DNA of 64,000 nucleotides. Source: CBDCFL01 sp965216135. GTDB lineage: Bacteria > Pseudomonadota > Alphaproteobacteria > Rhodobacterales > Rhodobacteraceae. Of this stretch, positions 1 to 8,589 are shown piece after piece (position 1 is the first letter of the stretch; each line of letters opens with the position of its first letter). The position numbers and the translations under genes are program-made. The DNA is taken from assembly GCA_965216135.1 (NCBI GenBank), contig CBDCFL010000023.1:372001-436000 (forward strand), in the 5' to 3' direction. Below the pieces are notes generated by a model. The model saw nothing but the letters and a program-made list of their open reading frames with translations. It had not been told where the DNA came from and ran no database searches.

Positions 1-1
1 G

Positions 2-881
2 GCCTCGACCATCGCCAATCCGCTTTCTGATCTGGCCGCCGCCGCCGAAGTCGGGCGTGACCGCAAATCGCGCAAGGTCAATCCGGGCCGGGTGCGCATC
101 CCCGACCTGACCGGACGGCCCGACGAGATCGGGCGTCTGTCCGGGGAGCTCCGCGGCATGGTCTCAGCCCTTTACGACCGCATCGACGGCAACGAACAAT
201 TCGCCGCCGACGTGGCTCACGAGATCAAGAACCCGCTTGCCTCCTTGCGCTCGGCGGTCGGCACGCTCAGATTTGCCAATCGCGACGATCAGCGCCAGCG
301 GCTCTTGGATGTGATAGATCACGACGTGCGGCACCTGGACCGGCTGGTCAGCGATATTTCCAATGCGTCGCGGTTGGATTCTGAACTGGTCAAGGAAGAC
401 GAAGAGACCTTCGATCTGACCCACATGATCCGCAACATCACCGATTATCTGGGCGCGGATGCTGGCGAGAGCGGCATTGAGTTCATCTCGGACCTGCCCA
501 AAGATCCGATCAATATCCAGGGGCTTGAGGCGCGCCTCGCACAGGTCTTTGTCAACTTGATCACCAACGCCATCTCGTTTTGCGAAGATGGCGATGCGAT
601 CCGCGTCTGGGTGCGCCGCCGTGAAAACCGCGTTCTGATCGTGGTCGAAGATACCGGCCCCGGCATCCCCGAAACGGCGCTGACCAAAATATTCAACCGC
701 TTCTACACGTCGCGCCCGGTGGGACAGTTCGGCAATAATTCCGGCCTCGGGCTGGCCATCTCAAAGCAGATTGTCGAGGCCCATGGCGGGGGTGATCTGG
801 GCGGAAAACATCAGACCCACCGACGCCGACATCACCTCAGAGCCCCTGGGCGCACGCTTTGTTGTCGGCATCCCGATCTGA
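2..881 (+). CDS. chvG: Sensor histidine kinase ChvG, 3' part, with frameshift near the C-terminus
   Basis: This is the C-terminal part of a membrane two-component sensor kinase, cut by the window edge. The open frame starts at base 2 with the end of a HAMP-like linker, followed by the phospho-acceptor H-box (VAHEIKNPLASLRSA), the N-box (NLITNAI), the G1 box (EDTGPGIP), the F-box (FNRFYTSR) and the G2 box (GLGLAISKQ). After EAHGG the frame is lost at a run of five G (about 787-791). The +1 frame continues with the expected family ending and stops at 881, whereas the uncorrected frame runs to 892 with unrelated sequence. ChvG/ChvI is the envelope and acid-stress system that precedes hprK in many alphaproteobacteria. 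All catalytic boxes are intact, so either the last 30 or so residues are altered or one G is a sequencing error. Confidence 0.85.
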
Positions 882-1317
882 GCCCACCCTGACCCCCGGA
901 CCCGGCCACGTCTTTCATGCAAGCACCGTGGCCGCCGGTCAGTCCGGCGTTTTGATATTCGGGCCTTCAGGGTCCGGAAAATCAGCCCTGGCGTTGGAGC
1001 TTATGGCGCTTGGCGCGAATCTGGTGGCCGACGACCGCACCGCCGTGGCGCTGCTGAACGGCGTCCTTGTCGCCAGCGCGCCCGCGCCAATTGTCGGCAT
1101 GATCGAAGCGCGCGGTATCGGCATCCTGGCTGCCGATACAGTGCTGCGCGCGGTGCTTCGCCTGGCCATAGACATGGGCCAAACCGAGACCGAACGCCTG
1201 CCACCCAAACGCAACATCCGCATTCTCAATCGCAAGTTAGACTTGCTTCACAATGTCGAGCGCCGTCATTTTCCGGTCGCGATCCTGCAATATATCAGGG
1301 GCGGACGCATCAAATGA
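859..1317 (+). CDS. hprK: HPr kinase/phosphorylase, short alphaproteobacterial form
   Basis: This encodes the C-terminal kinase-domain-only version of HPr kinase, which phosphorylates HPr on serine in the nitrogen-type PTS. The protein has a Walker A loop (GPSGSGKSALAL), the LVADDRT motif and the conserved MIEARGIGIL segment. It is about 150 residues, whereas Firmicutes enzymes are about 310 with an N-terminal domain; the short form is normal for this class. The start is uncertain: TTG at 859 overlaps the end of chvG, CTG about 30 bases later is possible, and the conserved HAST motif lies before the first GTG. The stop overlaps the rapZ start (ATGA), so the two are probably translationally coupled. 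Confidence 0.88.
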   Translation: MLSASRSEPTLTPGPGHVFHASTVAAGQSGVLIFGPSGSGKSALALELMALGANLVADDRTAVALLNGVLVASAPAPIVGMIEARGIGILAADTVLRAVLRLAIDMGQTETERLPPKRNIRILNRKLDLLHNVERRHFPVAILQYIRGGRIK

Positions 1318-2246
1318 CCGATACAGAAAAATCCGCAGCAGACGAACAGGGCCAGAAACTGGTTCTTGTCACCGGCCCGTCGGGCGCGGGCCGGCTGACC
1401 GCGGTTCGCTCGCTAGAGGATTTCGGCTTTGAGGCGATCGACAATTTGCCGTTGTCGCTCCTGCCGCGCCTGTTTGACGGACCGCCGCTCGACCATCCGC
1501 TGGCGCTGGGGATCGACATCCGCAACCGTGATTTCTCGGTTCAGCGCCTACTGGGCGTGCTTGAAAGCCTTGGCACCAATGCGAGTGCCAGCGTCGATCT
1601 GCTCTATCTGGATTGTCGGCCTGAGGTTTTGATCCGGCGCTTTTCGGAAACCCGGCGTCCGCATCCGCTGGGCTCGACCGAGACCGCGCCGCAAGCCATC
1701 GCCCGCGAGATCGAACTATTGGCACCGATCCGCGATCAGGCCAATATCCTGATCGACACATCGGAACTATCGCCACACGAGCTAAGGGACGAAATCGGAC
1801 GCTGGTACCAAGCCCCGCAGGGCCGCTCTCTGGCGATCTGTGTCCACAGTTTTTCGTTCAAACGCGGCACTCCGCGCGGCATGGATATGGTGTTTGACGT
1901 GCGGTTTCTACAAAACCCGCATTGGCAGGCCGAGCTGCGCGACCTGGACGGTCTGTCAAACCGGGTGGCCGATTTTGTTGCTGATGACCCGCGATTTGCG
2001 GCGTTTTTTGAGCGGATCCGCGATCTGGTGCTGATGCTGCTGCCGGCATTCGCCGAAGAAGGCAAGTCTTACCTCAATATCGGCTTTGGCTGCACGGGCG
2101 GGCAACACCGCTCGGTTGTGGTGGCCGAATTGCTAGCAAAGGCGCTTGAAGCGGGCGATTGGCGGGTGTCTATAAGGCACCGCGAACTTGAGCGCCGCGC
2201 ACCGCCATCGTCGGCCTGCGCTGAAACGGATGGGGGCGGGACGTGA
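1314..2246 (+). CDS. rapZ: RNase adapter protein RapZ (YvcJ-like nucleotide-binding protein)
   Basis: A 310-residue P-loop protein of the RapZ family. In enterobacteria RapZ binds small RNAs of amino-sugar metabolism and guides RNase E; in other bacteria it is known as a GTP/ATP-binding protein. Visible landmarks are the P-loop GPSGAGRLTAVRSLED, the AIDNLP motif, the SFSFKRGTPRGMD segment and the C-terminal IGFGCTGGQHRSV motif. The usual P-loop lysine is arginine here, so nucleotide hydrolysis should not be assumed. The gene overlaps hprK upstream (ATGA) and the EIIA gene downstream (GTG start inside its last codons), a tight co-transcribed block with the PTS-Ntr genes. Confidence 0.93.
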   Translation: MTDTEKSAADEQGQKLVLVTGPSGAGRLTAVRSLEDFGFEAIDNLPLSLLPRLFDGPPLDHPLALGIDIRNRDFSVQRLLGVLESLGTNASASVDLLYLDCRPEVLIRRFSETRRPHPLGSTETAPQAIAREIELLAPIRDQANILIDTSELSPHELRDEIGRWYQAPQGRSLAICVHSFSFKRGTPRGMDMVFDVRFLQNPHWQAELRDLDGLSNRVADFVADDPRFAAFFERIRDLVLMLLPAFAEEGKSYLNIGFGCTGGQHRSVVVAELLAKALEAGDWRVSIRHRELERRAPPSSACAETDGGGT

Positions 2247-2626
2247 TCGGCATAGTGATCGTCGCACATGGCGGGCTGGCGCGTGAATATCTCGCCGCGG
2301 TCGAGCATGTTGTGGGCCGTCAGAACGGCGTACTCGCCATTCCGATCGAACCCGATCACGACCGGGCCAAAAAAGAGCTGGAAATCTGCCAGGCCGCCGA
2401 TGCGGTTGATACCGGCTCCGGCGTGGTGGTTGTGACCGACATGTTCGGTGGCTCGCCGTCGAATTTATCGCTGCGCGCCTGCAACCCGCAGGACCGGCGC
2501 ATCATATACGGCGCAAATTTGCCGATGCTGATCAAACTGGCCAAATCCCGGCATGTTCCGGTTGCCCAAGCCGTTGAAAAGGCCAAACAAGCTGGGCGCA
2601 AATATATCGACAGCCTGAACACCTGA
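2243..2626 (+). CDS. PTS EIIA component, mannose-family domain
   Basis: A 127-residue stand-alone EIIA-Man-like protein, often annotated manX in alphaproteobacteria. The phospho-acceptor His is residue 9 in IVIVAHGGLA, and the second conserved segment is VVVTDMFGGSPSN. There is no IIB, IIC or IID partner in the window, consistent with a regulatory phosphorelay and not a sugar transporter. The start is GTG at 2243, overlapping the end of rapZ by four bases. HPr follows after 15 bases. Phosphate would pass from HPr to this protein. Confidence 0.9.
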   Translation: MIGIVIVAHGGLAREYLAAVEHVVGRQNGVLAIPIEPDHDRAKKELEICQAADAVDTGSGVVVVTDMFGGSPSNLSLRACNPQDRRIIYGANLPMLIKLAKSRHVPVAQAVEKAKQAGRKYIDSLNT

Positions 2627-2641
2627 GTGTAAGTCGTTTTC

Positions 2642-2923
2642 ATGGTTGCGGAAAACCAAAAACGCGCGTTGATTATCGTGAACGAAAAGGGTCTGCACGC
2701 CCGCGCGTCGGCCAAACTTGTCGAGGTTGTCGCGGCCCATCAGGCCAGCGCCGAGGTTTATCGCGACGGAATGTCAGCTTCGGGCGACAGCATTATGGGG
2801 CTTTTGATGTTGGCAGCCGCAAAGGGAACAACTATTGAGGTAGAAACGAGCGGTCCAGAAGCTACAAAGCTGGCCGATGCGCTAGAGACGCTGGTCGCTG
2901 ATCGTTTTGGGGAAGATATCTGA
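2642..2923 (+). CDS. ptsH: HPr phosphocarrier protein (NPr type)
   Basis: A 93-residue HPr-family protein. The active-site histidine is His19 in NEKGLHARASAK, and the regulatory serine, the presumed HprK target, is Ser50 in SGDSIMGLLMLAA. This matches the presence of hprK two genes upstream. It ends the hprK-rapZ-EIIA-HPr block; the acyltransferase gene begins 18 bases after its stop. Confidence 0.93.
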   Translation: MVAENQKRALIIVNEKGLHARASAKLVEVVAAHQASAEVYRDGMSASGDSIMGLLMLAAAKGTTIEVETSGPEATKLADALETLVADRFGEDI

Positions 2924-2940
2924 GCCTGAACGGCGCAAGA

Positions 2941-3837
2941 GTGCGAAAGGCAAAGAGTTTGGTGGAAAACGTCCGTAAAACGGTGCTTCCCGCGGCCAAA
3001 AGGCCCGCGAAATACATCCCGTATGACAAGCGCAAGCTGTCTTATTCAACCACCTTCACCGATCCCAAGAAAATTTACGCGATCCGTGCTCTGGAATGGT
3101 TGACCGGCAAGATTGTCCTGCTGCACCGCATCCGCAAGTTTGAACGCGACGGTGTTCGGGACGGCTTGCCGTTTTTCACCGATGCCGTGCGGCACATGGG
3201 CATTGACCTGCTGACCACGGATGAACAGATCGACCGGATACCTGCTACAGGACCGCTGATCGTCGTGGCCAACCATCCCCACGGGATGACCGACGGTCTG
3301 GTGATGGCAGAGCTGATCGGTCGCAAGCGCGATGATTTTCTGGTGCTCACCCGGTCGCTGATTTCTGGGATCAAAGAGATCAAGCAGTTCATGCTGCCGG
3401 TGCCGTTCCCGCATGAGGAAGACAGCTTTAACGAAAGCCTGAAGATGCGCCAAGAGGCGATGCAGCGCTTGCAAGACGGCGGCTGTATCATTCTGTTTCC
3501 GGCCGGCGAGGTGGCACATTCGGCGACCTTTTTCGGCCAGGCTGTCGAGGCCGACTGGAACCCCTTTACCGGCAAGATGATCCAGCGCTCCGGCGCGCGC
3601 GTCCTGCCGATATTTTTCCCCGGACAGAACTCGCGGCTTTACCTGATGGCCAACCTGATCTCGGCCACCATGCGCCAGGGGTTGCTGCTGCATGAAGTTG
3701 TCCATTCGCTCGACAAACCGCAGACCCCGGTAATCGGCGAAACGCTGTCGCAGGACCAAATGAAGCCGTATATGGGCAATACCAGCGAATTCATGGCCTG
3801 GCTCAGAGCGCAGACGCTGGCGTTGGCCGGGTCGTAG
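2941..3837 (+). CDS. PlsC-family lysophospholipid acyltransferase-like protein
   Basis: A 298-residue protein with 1-acyl-glycerol-3-phosphate-type acyltransferase motifs. The catalytic block reads NHPHGMTDGL. The spacing between the first His and the Asp is five residues, not the four of classical PlsC, as in the hemolysin/OlsB-like branch, which also carries an FPAGEV motif; here it is FPAGEVAHS. A basic N-terminus precedes the domain and there is no obvious transmembrane helix. The GTG start at 2941 lies 18 bases after ptsH, so it may be the last gene of that operon. The substrate cannot be read from the sequence. Confidence 0.75.
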   Translation: MRKAKSLVENVRKTVLPAAKRPAKYIPYDKRKLSYSTTFTDPKKIYAIRALEWLTGKIVLLHRIRKFERDGVRDGLPFFTDAVRHMGIDLLTTDEQIDRIPATGPLIVVANHPHGMTDGLVMAELIGRKRDDFLVLTRSLISGIKEIKQFMLPVPFPHEEDSFNESLKMRQEAMQRLQDGGCIILFPAGEVAHSATFFGQAVEADWNPFTGKMIQRSGARVLPIFFPGQNSRLYLMANLISATMRQGLLLHEVVHSLDKPQTPVIGETLSQDQMKPYMGNTSEFMAWLRAQTLALAGS

Positions 3838-3846
3838 CCGCTCCTT

Positions 3847-3936
3847 TGCCCGGAACAGCCGCGTAGCGGCCCGGGCAGCGCCCGACCGCCCCGGAGGGCG
3901 GGCGCTTCTTGACCGTCGATCACCCGAACAGAAGTA
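3847..3936 (+). repeat. GC-rich inverted-repeat intergenic element, copy 1, left part
   Basis: Left part of a dispersed intergenic repeat. It begins with a CCCGGAACA stretch, then the terminal repeat GGGCAGCGCCCGACCGC (from 3873), a GC hairpin and the CACCCGAACA box. The rest of the element resumes at 5101 after the IS630 insertion. The same arrangement occurs uninterrupted near 11839-12026 and, inverted, at 10395-10607. Confidence 0.75.
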
Positions 3937-5100
3937 ATACCAAGGGCCATTATGCGTGACTCTTTTGGGATTCCCTTTTCGTCTCGGTTGTGATTCGCTT
4001 CTGCTACAAGCAGGAGAGACCCATGACAGTTGCGGTTACACGGTTGGATTTATCGGCGAGGGACCTTCGCGCGCCGGCGGCGAGGTCAACGGATGCGAAG
4101 GCAGCGCGGAGGATGTTGGCGATTGCGTTGGTTATGGAAGGGTCGGACCGCGCGGCGGCGGCGCGGAGCTGCGGGATGGACCGGCAAACCTTGCGCGACT
4201 GGGTGTATCGTTACAATGCCGGGGGGCTTGCGGGCCTGTCGAACCGCACGGCACCAGGGCGCACGCCTTACCTGAGCGCCGCGCAGAAGGCGGAACTTTC
4301 CGAGATCGTTCGCGCGGGTCCTGACCCTGAGGTGGACCGCGTGGTGCGTTGGCGGCGTATCGACCTGAAGCACCTGATCAAAGAGCGCTTCGGTGTTGTC
4401 ATGCATGAGCGCACGGTAGGCAAACAGCTTGCCGAACTTGGGTTCAGGCGGCTTTCGGTGCGCCCCGCACATCCTCAATCGGATCCGGCCGCACAGGCGG
4501 CGTTCAAAAAAAAACTTCGCGCAGCTGGTAGCGGCGGCACTGCCGCCTGAAGCCCGCGGCAAACCACTGGAAATCTGGTTCCAGGATGAAGCGAGGATCG
4601 GACAGCAGGGAACGCTCACCCGTGTTTGGGCCAGGCGCGGAACCCGCCCGCGCGCGCCACGTGATACTCGCTACAAATGGGCTTACATATTTGGAGCCGT
4701 CTGTCCGGAACGCGCCGCTGCCGCCGCCCTCGTCATGCCCTTTGCCGATACGCAGGCGATGAATGAACACCTCGCCGAAATCGCCAAAACCGTCGTTCCA
4801 GGGGCACATGCCGTAATCGTGCTTGATGGCGCAGGCTGGCACGGTTCAAAGGCACTATGCACCCCCGACAACATCACACTTCTCCCCCTGCCGCCATACG
4901 CGCCGGAACTCAACCCGATCGAAAACGTCTGGGCCTACCTGCGCGCCAACAAACTCGCCATCTCCATCTTCGACAGTTACGACCACATCGTCGAGAAGTG
5001 CTGCGACGCGTGGAACTTCTTCGCCGAAGACAAAGAGACCGTTCAAAACATAACCTCACGCGAATACGCAAAAAGCGTCATTCTATAAGGCCGTTGGTAT
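3937..5100 (+). mobile_element. IS630-family element, type a (single copy)
   Basis: An element of about 1.16 kb with imperfect terminal inverted repeats (ATACCAAGGGCC on the left, ATACCAACGGCC on the right when reversed) flanked by TA, the IS630/Tc1 target. It carries one transposase gene split over two frames at a run of nine A. It lies inside an intergenic repeat whose two halves can be matched to intact copies elsewhere, so it disrupts no protein gene. Confidence 0.9.
4023..5088 (+). CDS. IS630 transposase, two overlapping frames joined at an A9 run
   Basis: The first frame runs from ATG 4023 (upstream CAGGAGAG ribosome site) to 4550 and carries the N-terminal helix-turn-helix region (MDRQTLRDWVYRYN). 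The second frame, used from the A run at about 4506-4514 to 5088, carries the DDE domain with IWFQDEARIG, VLDGAGWHG and APELNPIENVW. Read through, the junction gives the FKKNF sequence seen uninterrupted in the type b element, which has eight A. With nine A the frames are separate, so a full product requires frameshifting or slippage on the A run. Confidence 0.85.
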
Positions 5101-5171
5101 AAGATGCGGGCGACACCATAAAGTGAAGACCTTACAGGACAGTCGCGCCCGCCCGCGGTCGAACGCTGCCC
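5101..5171 (+). repeat. GC-rich inverted-repeat intergenic element, copy 1, right part
   Basis: Continuation of the repeat interrupted by the IS630. It contains the conserved box ACCATAAAGTGAAGACCT (about 5114-5131) and ends with GCGGTCGAACGCTGCCC, the inverted counterpart of the left terminal repeat that starts at 3873. Confidence 0.72.
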
Positions 5172-5212
5172 TGTGTCGGTGCAGGCATTCCAGTTCGGTA
5201 TCTGTTCGCCGG

Positions 5213-5272
5213 TGAGGTCCCGGATCAGGTCCGGGACGGGTGGACTGTGATGGGTTCGGGCGCTGCCCTGGG
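5213..5272. repeat. Palindromic intergenic motif and partial GC repeat
   Basis: Contains the near-perfect palindrome GTCCCGGATCAGGTCCGGGA (about 5217-5236) and then GGGCGCTGCCC (5262-5272). A related palindrome, CCCGGACTTGATCCGGG, occurs at about 20842. Such CCCGGA...TCCGGG palindromes are common intergenic repeats in alphaproteobacteria. It lies just beyond the 3' end of hbd and could act as a transcript-end hairpin. Confidence 0.5.
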
Positions 5273-5289
5273 TTGAGCAAACTAAACAC

Positions 5290-6165
5290 CTACCGCGTCG
5301 GCACCGGAACCTCGCCGCGATAGTCGTAGAACCCGCGCTCGGTCTTGCGCCCCAGCCACCCGGCTTCGACATATTTGGTCAGCAACGGACAGGGCCGGTA
5401 TTTGGTGTCCGCCAGACCTTCGTGCAGCACGTTCATGATCGCGAGGCAAGTGTCGAGCCCGATAAAATCGGCCAGCTCCAGTGGCCCCATCGGATGATTG
5501 GCACCAAGTTTCAGCGATTTGTCGATCGACTCCACCGAACCCACGCCTTCATACAGCGTATAGACCGCCTCGTTGATCATCGGCATCAGGATGCGGTTGA
5601 CGATGAAGGCCGGAAAATCCTCGGCACGTGCCGCGGTCTTGCCCAGACGCTCGACCACGCCAAGGCAGGCGGCAAATGTCGTCTCGTCGGTGGCGATGCC
5701 GCGGATCAGTTCGACCAGCTGCATCACCGGCACCGGGTTCATGAAATGAAACCCCATGAAACGCTCGGGCCGGTCCGTGCGGCTGGCCAGCCGGGTGATC
5801 GAAATTGACGAGGTGTTCGAGGTCAGGATCGTGTGCGGCAGCAGATGCGGCAGCAGATCGTCAAAAATCGCCTGTTTGATCGTCTCACGCTCGGTCGCGG
5901 CCTCGATCACCAGGTCGGTCCGGCCAAGATCGGTCAGCTTCAGCGTGGTTTCGATCCGCCCCAGCGCCGCCTCGGCGTCATCACCTGTGACCGTGCCGCG
6001 CGCCTGCTGGCGGCCAAGATTGGTGCGGATAATGTCCAGCGCATCGTCAAGCGCAGGCTCACTTATGTCGGTCAACAGCACATCATAACCGGCCAGCGCA
6101 AAAACATGCGCGATGCCATTGCCCATCTGTCCTGCCCCGACGATCCCCACCCGGCTGATCTGCAT
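5290..6165 (-). CDS. 3-hydroxybutyryl-CoA dehydrogenase
   Basis: A 291-residue NAD-dependent 3-hydroxyacyl-CoA dehydrogenase of the Hbd/PaaH type. The N-terminal Rossmann fold starts with VGIVGAGQMGNGIAHVFA; the catalytic segment MGFHFMNPVPVMQLVE contains the conserved histidine; the C-terminal domain contains FIVNRILMPMINEA and GANHPMGPLELADFIGLD. ATG at 6165 is chosen because it places the Rossmann motif near the N-terminus; an upstream in-frame extension adds only lysine-rich sequence. In related genomes this gene follows etfBA. Here a DUF6473 gene and an IS630 lie between them, but the strand is the same. Confidence 0.9.
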   Translation of the reverse strand: MQISRVGIVGAGQMGNGIAHVFALAGYDVLLTDISEPALDDALDIIRTNLGRQQARGTVTGDDAEAALGRIETTLKLTDLGRTDLVIEAATERETIKQAIFDDLLPHLLPHTILTSNTSSISITRLASRTDRPERFMGFHFMNPVPVMQLVELIRGIATDETTFAACLGVVERLGKTAARAEDFPAFIVNRILMPMINEAVYTLYEGVGSVESIDKSLKLGANHPMGPLELADFIGLDTCLAIMNVLHEGLADTKYRPCPLLTKYVEAGWLGRKTERGFYDYRGEVPVPTR

Positions 6166-6268
6166 CGCCCGACCCTTTTTTTGCAAAATTGTGCCGAACT
6201 ATATGCCGTGCGGGCCACAAGGCCAAGAGCTTTGGGTGCCGCGTCATTTTTGTAAAACTCGAAGGTTA

Positions 6269-7431
6269 TACCAACGGCATCAATTTCTGACTCTGTGGGG
6301 ATTCCCAAATCGGTTTTGATCTGATTCAAGGTTGGCAAAGGAGGATCGCCATGCCAGCCAGTGTTCCGCTTCGTCGCGACTTTGATGCCCGCCACCTTCG
6401 TAAACTCGCCAGCCGTTGCAAGGATGCCCGGCAGAGCCGCCGTCTGTTGTCTCTTGCGGCGGTCTACGATGGCATGCGCCGTGGAGAGGCCGCAAGGATC
6501 GGTGGGATGGATCGCCAGACCCTGCGGGACTGGGTTCACCGGTTCAACGAAGAGGGACCGGATGGCCTCACCAACCGCAAGGGCGCGGGCCGGACGCGCT
6601 ACCTGAGCGATGTCCAGATGAAAGAACTTGGCGAGATTGTCGAGACCGGCCCCGATCCGGCGGTGGACGGGGTTGTCCGCTGGCGGCGGATCGACCTGAA
6701 GCGGGTGATCGAGGCGCGCTTTGGCGTCATCTATTCCGAGCGCGGGATATCCAGACTGCTTGGCGAACTGGGCTTTGCCCATATCAGCGCCCGCCCGCAG
6801 CATCCCAGGCAGGATAAGCGGATCATCGAGGCGTTTAAAAAAAACTTCGCCGACACGCTCCAGGTGCATATAGCTGACCTGCCGGCGGGAACGCCGGTGG
6901 AGATCTGGTTCCAGGACGAAGCACGCCTTGGCCAGAAGAATGGCCTGACGCGCCTGTGGGCGAGAAAGGGCACGCGCCCCCGCCAGCCGGCCGATCAGCG
7001 CTATCACAACGCCTATCTGTTCGGCGCCATCTGTCCGGCTCACGGCAAGGGGGCGGCGCTCATGCTGCCTTGGGCGGACGCGCAAGCCATGCAGATGCAT
7101 CTCGACGAGATCAGCCGCCACGTCGCCCGAAAGGCCCATGCGGTTGTGCTGATGGATCGGGCCGGATGGCACACCACCGGCAAACTCAAAGTCCCGAAGA
7201 ACCTCACCATCATCCTGCTGCCATCGCGCGCTCCGGAACTGAACCCGGTGGAAAATATCTGGCAGTACTTGCGCGCCAATTGGCTCTCCAACCGCGTGTT
7301 CGAAGACTACAATGCCATCGTCGATGCTGGATGCGAAGCTTGGAACAAGCTCATCGCACAGCCCGAAACCATCACATCAATCGGAATGCGAAAATGGGCC
7401 CATATCGGTCAATGTTAAATGCCGTTGGTAT
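6269..7431 (+). mobile_element. IS630-family element, type b, copy 1
   Basis: An element of about 1.16 kb bounded by TACCAACGGCAT and its inverted counterpart ATGCCGTTGGTA, flanked by TA. A nearly identical copy lies at 19481-20643 on the other strand. It sits between hbd and the DUF6473 gene and does not visibly break a coding sequence. Confidence 0.92.
6351..7418 (+). CDS. IS630 transposase (type b, single uninterrupted frame)
   Basis: A 355-residue transposase. The N-terminal helix-turn-helix region (MDRQTLRDWVHRFNEEG) is followed by the DDE domain with IWFQDEARLGQ, LMDRAGWHT and APELNPVENIW. The slippery stretch of the other two IS630 types is present here as eight A and keeps the frame open (AFKKNFAD). 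It differs from the copy at 19493-20560 at only a few residues, for example MHLDE versus MRLDE. Confidence 0.93.
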   Translation: MPASVPLRRDFDARHLRKLASRCKDARQSRRLLSLAAVYDGMRRGEAARIGGMDRQTLRDWVHRFNEEGPDGLTNRKGAGRTRYLSDVQMKELGEIVETGPDPAVDGVVRWRRIDLKRVIEARFGVIYSERGISRLLGELGFAHISARPQHPRQDKRIIEAFKKNFADTLQVHIADLPAGTPVEIWFQDEARLGQKNGLTRLWARKGTRPRQPADQRYHNAYLFGAICPAHGKGAALMLPWADAQAMQMHLDEISRHVARKAHAVVLMDRAGWHTTGKLKVPKNLTIILLPSRAPELNPVENIWQYLRANWLSNRVFEDYNAIVDAGCEAWNKLIAQPETITSIGMRKWAHIGQC

Positions 7432-7496
7432 TAGGCACTTGGCAACCGAAGGCTGCCAAATTGCGAATCGGGTGAGTTAAGCAAGGCGGGTGGACG

Positions 7497-8330
7497 ATGA
7501 CCTTTGAACATTTGAACAGCGGGGGGCTGGATTATCTGCCGTGCCGCTATGGGCGGTCGAAACTGTTATTTCGTGGCCCGCGAAAAAAGCTTGAGGGCCC
7601 CTATTTCGCCGTCCTCGGCGGCTCGGAAACCTATGGCAAATTTATCGAAACACCGATGACCGAATTGCTGGAACAGGCGTCCGGCCATGTGGTTGTCAAC
7701 CTCGGCCATCTGAATGCCAGCGTCGATGCGTTCCTGAATGACCCGGCCATCACCGAGATTTGCGAACAGGCCGAAATGACCGTGCTTCAGGTCATGGGCG
7801 CGCAGAATATGTCAAACCGTCTTTATACGGTTCATCCCCGCCGCAATGACCGCTTTCTGAAAGCCTCAAATTTCCTGCAAACGCTCTATCGCAACATCGA
7901 TTTTACCCAATTTCACTACACCCGGCATCTTTTGACCGCGCTTTACGAAGAATCGACCGAGCGCTACGGGCTGGTCAGGGAAGAGCTTCAGACCGCCTGG
8001 GTCAGCCGGATGCAAACGCTGCTGTCGCTGATAGATGGCAAGATCTGTCTGTTATGGATTTCCGACCGCGAACCTGATCAGGACGGGATGAGCGACCCGC
8101 TTGGCCAGGATCCGCTGTTTGTGACCCAGGCGATGATTGACAACCTGCAAGACCGGGTCGCCAATGTTGTCGTTGTCGCCGGCAGCCGCGAAGAGATCGA
8201 GGCCGGTAAAGAGCGCATGGTATATTCCGAACTTGAAGAGCCGGTCGCGCGCGAAATGCTGGGCCCGGTCGTGCACGAAAGTGCTGCCAATGCACTTCGA
8301 CAGGCCATCGCGGATTGCGCCGACACATAG
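7497..8330 (+). CDS. DUF6473-type protein of Rhodobacterales
   Basis: A 277-residue protein of unknown function. The N-terminal segment LDYLPCRYGRSKLLFRGP and the following YFAVLGGSETYGKF match what I recall of the DUF6473 family found in roseobacters. No signal peptide or membrane helix is visible. The LLWISDREPD segment resembles the core strand of a nucleotide- or sulfate-binding fold, but no catalytic motif is clear. The gene stands alone on the plus strand between minus-strand hbd and etfA. Confidence 0.6.
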   Translation: MTFEHLNSGGLDYLPCRYGRSKLLFRGPRKKLEGPYFAVLGGSETYGKFIETPMTELLEQASGHVVVNLGHLNASVDAFLNDPAITEICEQAEMTVLQVMGAQNMSNRLYTVHPRRNDRFLKASNFLQTLYRNIDFTQFHYTRHLLTALYEESTERYGLVREELQTAWVSRMQTLLSLIDGKICLLWISDREPDQDGMSDPLGQDPLFVTQAMIDNLQDRVANVVVVAGSREEIEAGKERMVYSELEEPVAREMLGPVVHESAANALRQAIADCADT

Positions 8331-8351
8331 ATTGGCCGGGGCGCTGCTAGA

Positions 8352-8455
8352 GCGCAATCCGAAAAGTGGGAACCGGTTTTCGGAGATAAATTGCGCGCAA
8401 AAAATGACATGCCCAATCCGAATAATGGGAACCGGTTTGTTGGGATAAATTGCGC
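8352..8455. repeat. Two tandem copies of an inverted-repeat intergenic motif
   Basis: Two related units of about 45 bp at 8352-8396 and 8411-8455. The first is bounded by GCGCAAT and ATTGCGC and contains CCGAAAA...TTTTCGG around GTGGGAACCGG; the second is a diverged copy. The GTGGGAACCGGTTTTCGG motif is a frequent intergenic repeat in alphaproteobacteria. A 16-bp direct repeat (GGAAAACTAGAAAACC) follows at 8510 and 8534. Between DUF6473 and etfA I see no gene. Confidence 0.7.
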
Positions 8456-8589
8456 AAAATTAAATAGATAGATCATCGCAACTGAGTCAGAGAAAGCGCA
8501 CGAAGTTCTGGAAAACTAGAAAACCGGATAACCGGAAAACTAGAAAACCAAACTGGTCAAGCAAAAGCCCATCATTCGAGGTGGTGTGC

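Noticed and set aside
8352..8455. Possible CRISPR array
   Set aside because: Only two imperfect palindromic units with a 14-bp gap, no array and no cas genes in the window.
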